Source: Spirochaetota bacterium
GTDB taxonomy: Bacteria; Spirochaetota; UBA4802; JAFGJZ01
Length of the DNA stretch: 6,858 bases
Assembly (NCBI GenBank): GCA_023396665.1
Contig: JAEWVL010000112.1
Location: forward strand, 1 to 6,858
Direction of reading: 5' to 3'
The translations under genes were made by a program, and so were the position numbers. This document shows, piece after piece, positions 6,482-6,858 of the stretch. Every line of letters begins with the position of its first letter. The stretch's first letter is position 1. Below the pieces are notes generated by a model. It was not told the origin of the DNA. It saw only the letters and a list, made by a program, of their open reading frames with translations, and made no database searches.

Positions 6482-6858
6482 TTTCTTTCGAAATCCTTTT
6501 GAAATGAGCGGCTATCTTTTCGGTGCACACATAAAGCTCGGCATCTTTCAGAAGGGAGAGCTTTTCTTCAGGCGTTGTAGCCGATGAAATCTTCTCTATT
6601 GTTTCAAAGTATTTGATCGAACGCTGTGTCAAAAGCAGCTCGGCAATTTTCCACAAAGAGTCCCCGTCTTTCACCTCTACTCTACCGCCTTCGGGAAGAT
6701 TAAATATGTTGCCGGGAAAAATCCAATGTGGATTTTTCTTTTGAGAGTCTATGACGTTTGTAGAAAGCGGCGCATAACCGTTATTTACTGCGATCATATT
6801 GAGATATTTTAAGGTGTCAAAGGGTGTTACGGTGATATCAAATCGTGCAATGTAATCC
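6459..6858 (-). CDS. LysM-domain protein, 3' part only
   Basis: The frame is open to the right edge, so the start and N-terminus lie outside; 132 residues are visible. An internal ATG at 6797-6795 is not needed as a start, because readable coding sequence precedes it (DYIARFDITVTPFDTLKYLN). A LysM-like unit spans about visible residues 9-54: TVTPFDTLKYLNMIAVNNGY, then NPHWIFPGNIFNLPEG, which fits the family's N..I.PGQ.L.IP half. It has an extra loop of about a dozen residues between the two halves. A second LysM start follows at about 57-70 (VEVKDGDSLWKIAE), but the matching second half is not recognisable; instead the chain runs into a charged helical tail (IEKISSATTPEEKLSLLKDAE). LysM domains bind N-acetylglucosamine-containing glycans such as peptidoglycan, so a cell-wall or envelope role is likely. 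The missing N-terminus prevents a firm call on export. Confidence 0.8.
   Translation of the reverse strand, partial: DYIARFDITVTPFDTLKYLNMIAVNNGYAPLSTNVIDSQKKNPHWIFPGNIFNLPEGGRVEVKDGDSLWKIAELLLTQRSIKYFETIEKISSATTPEEKLSLLKDAELYVCTEKIAAHFKRISKENGRDTEN

Noticed and set aside
1..6858. CRISPR, tRNA, rRNA, insertion-sequence, phage or defence elements
   Set aside because: Reading both strands, I saw no direct-repeat arrays, terminal inverted repeats, transposase or integrase motifs, or RNA-gene signatures.

Overview
The window looks like a stretch of core chromosome from a Gram-negative-type bacterium of moderate G+C. I infer a spirochaete (Spirochaetaceae-like). The inference rests on the overall style of the set: a C-terminal-processing protease next to tsaD, several lineage-specific helical proteins with no domain I recognise, and a divergent LysM protein. 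No taxonomic marker is present, so the assignment is tentative. I see no rRNA, tRNA, CRISPR array, insertion sequence, phage gene or att-like repeat.

Bases 1-4000 form a tightly packed plus-strand block: the 3' end of an S41 (Ctp/Prc-type) peptidase gene, tsaD (tRNA t6A37 transferase), an unrecognised 251-residue soluble protein, and pepF (M3 oligoendopeptidase F). The first three overlap by 4 and 11 bases and pepF follows after 40 bases. This suggests one transcript that combines envelope proteolysis, tRNA modification, peptide turnover and an unknown protein.

Bases 4001-5443 hold a 168-base spacer and a gene for an exported, largely helical protein of unknown function. Its start is probably GTG 4169, where an in-frame Shine-Dalgarno sequence is ideally placed, rather than the upstream ATG. 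Bases 5444-5880 hold a candidate extended -10 promoter, an 82-residue soluble protein, and a 33-codon ORF joined to it by a GTGA overlap that encodes a one-helix membrane peptide. The 33-codon ORF is short enough to be missed by standard annotation.

Bases 5885-6858 are minus strand: a LysM-domain protein that runs off the right edge, and an overlapping downstream 198-residue cytoplasmic protein of unknown function. The two gene groups converge with only 4 bases between their stop codons and no visible terminator.

The genes in bases 1-4000 are ordinary housekeeping apart from the 251-residue protein. The least explained part is the right half, with two small coupled ORFs, an exported orphan and a LysM/orphan pair. 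Nothing in it shows a recognisable defence, secretion or biosynthetic system.
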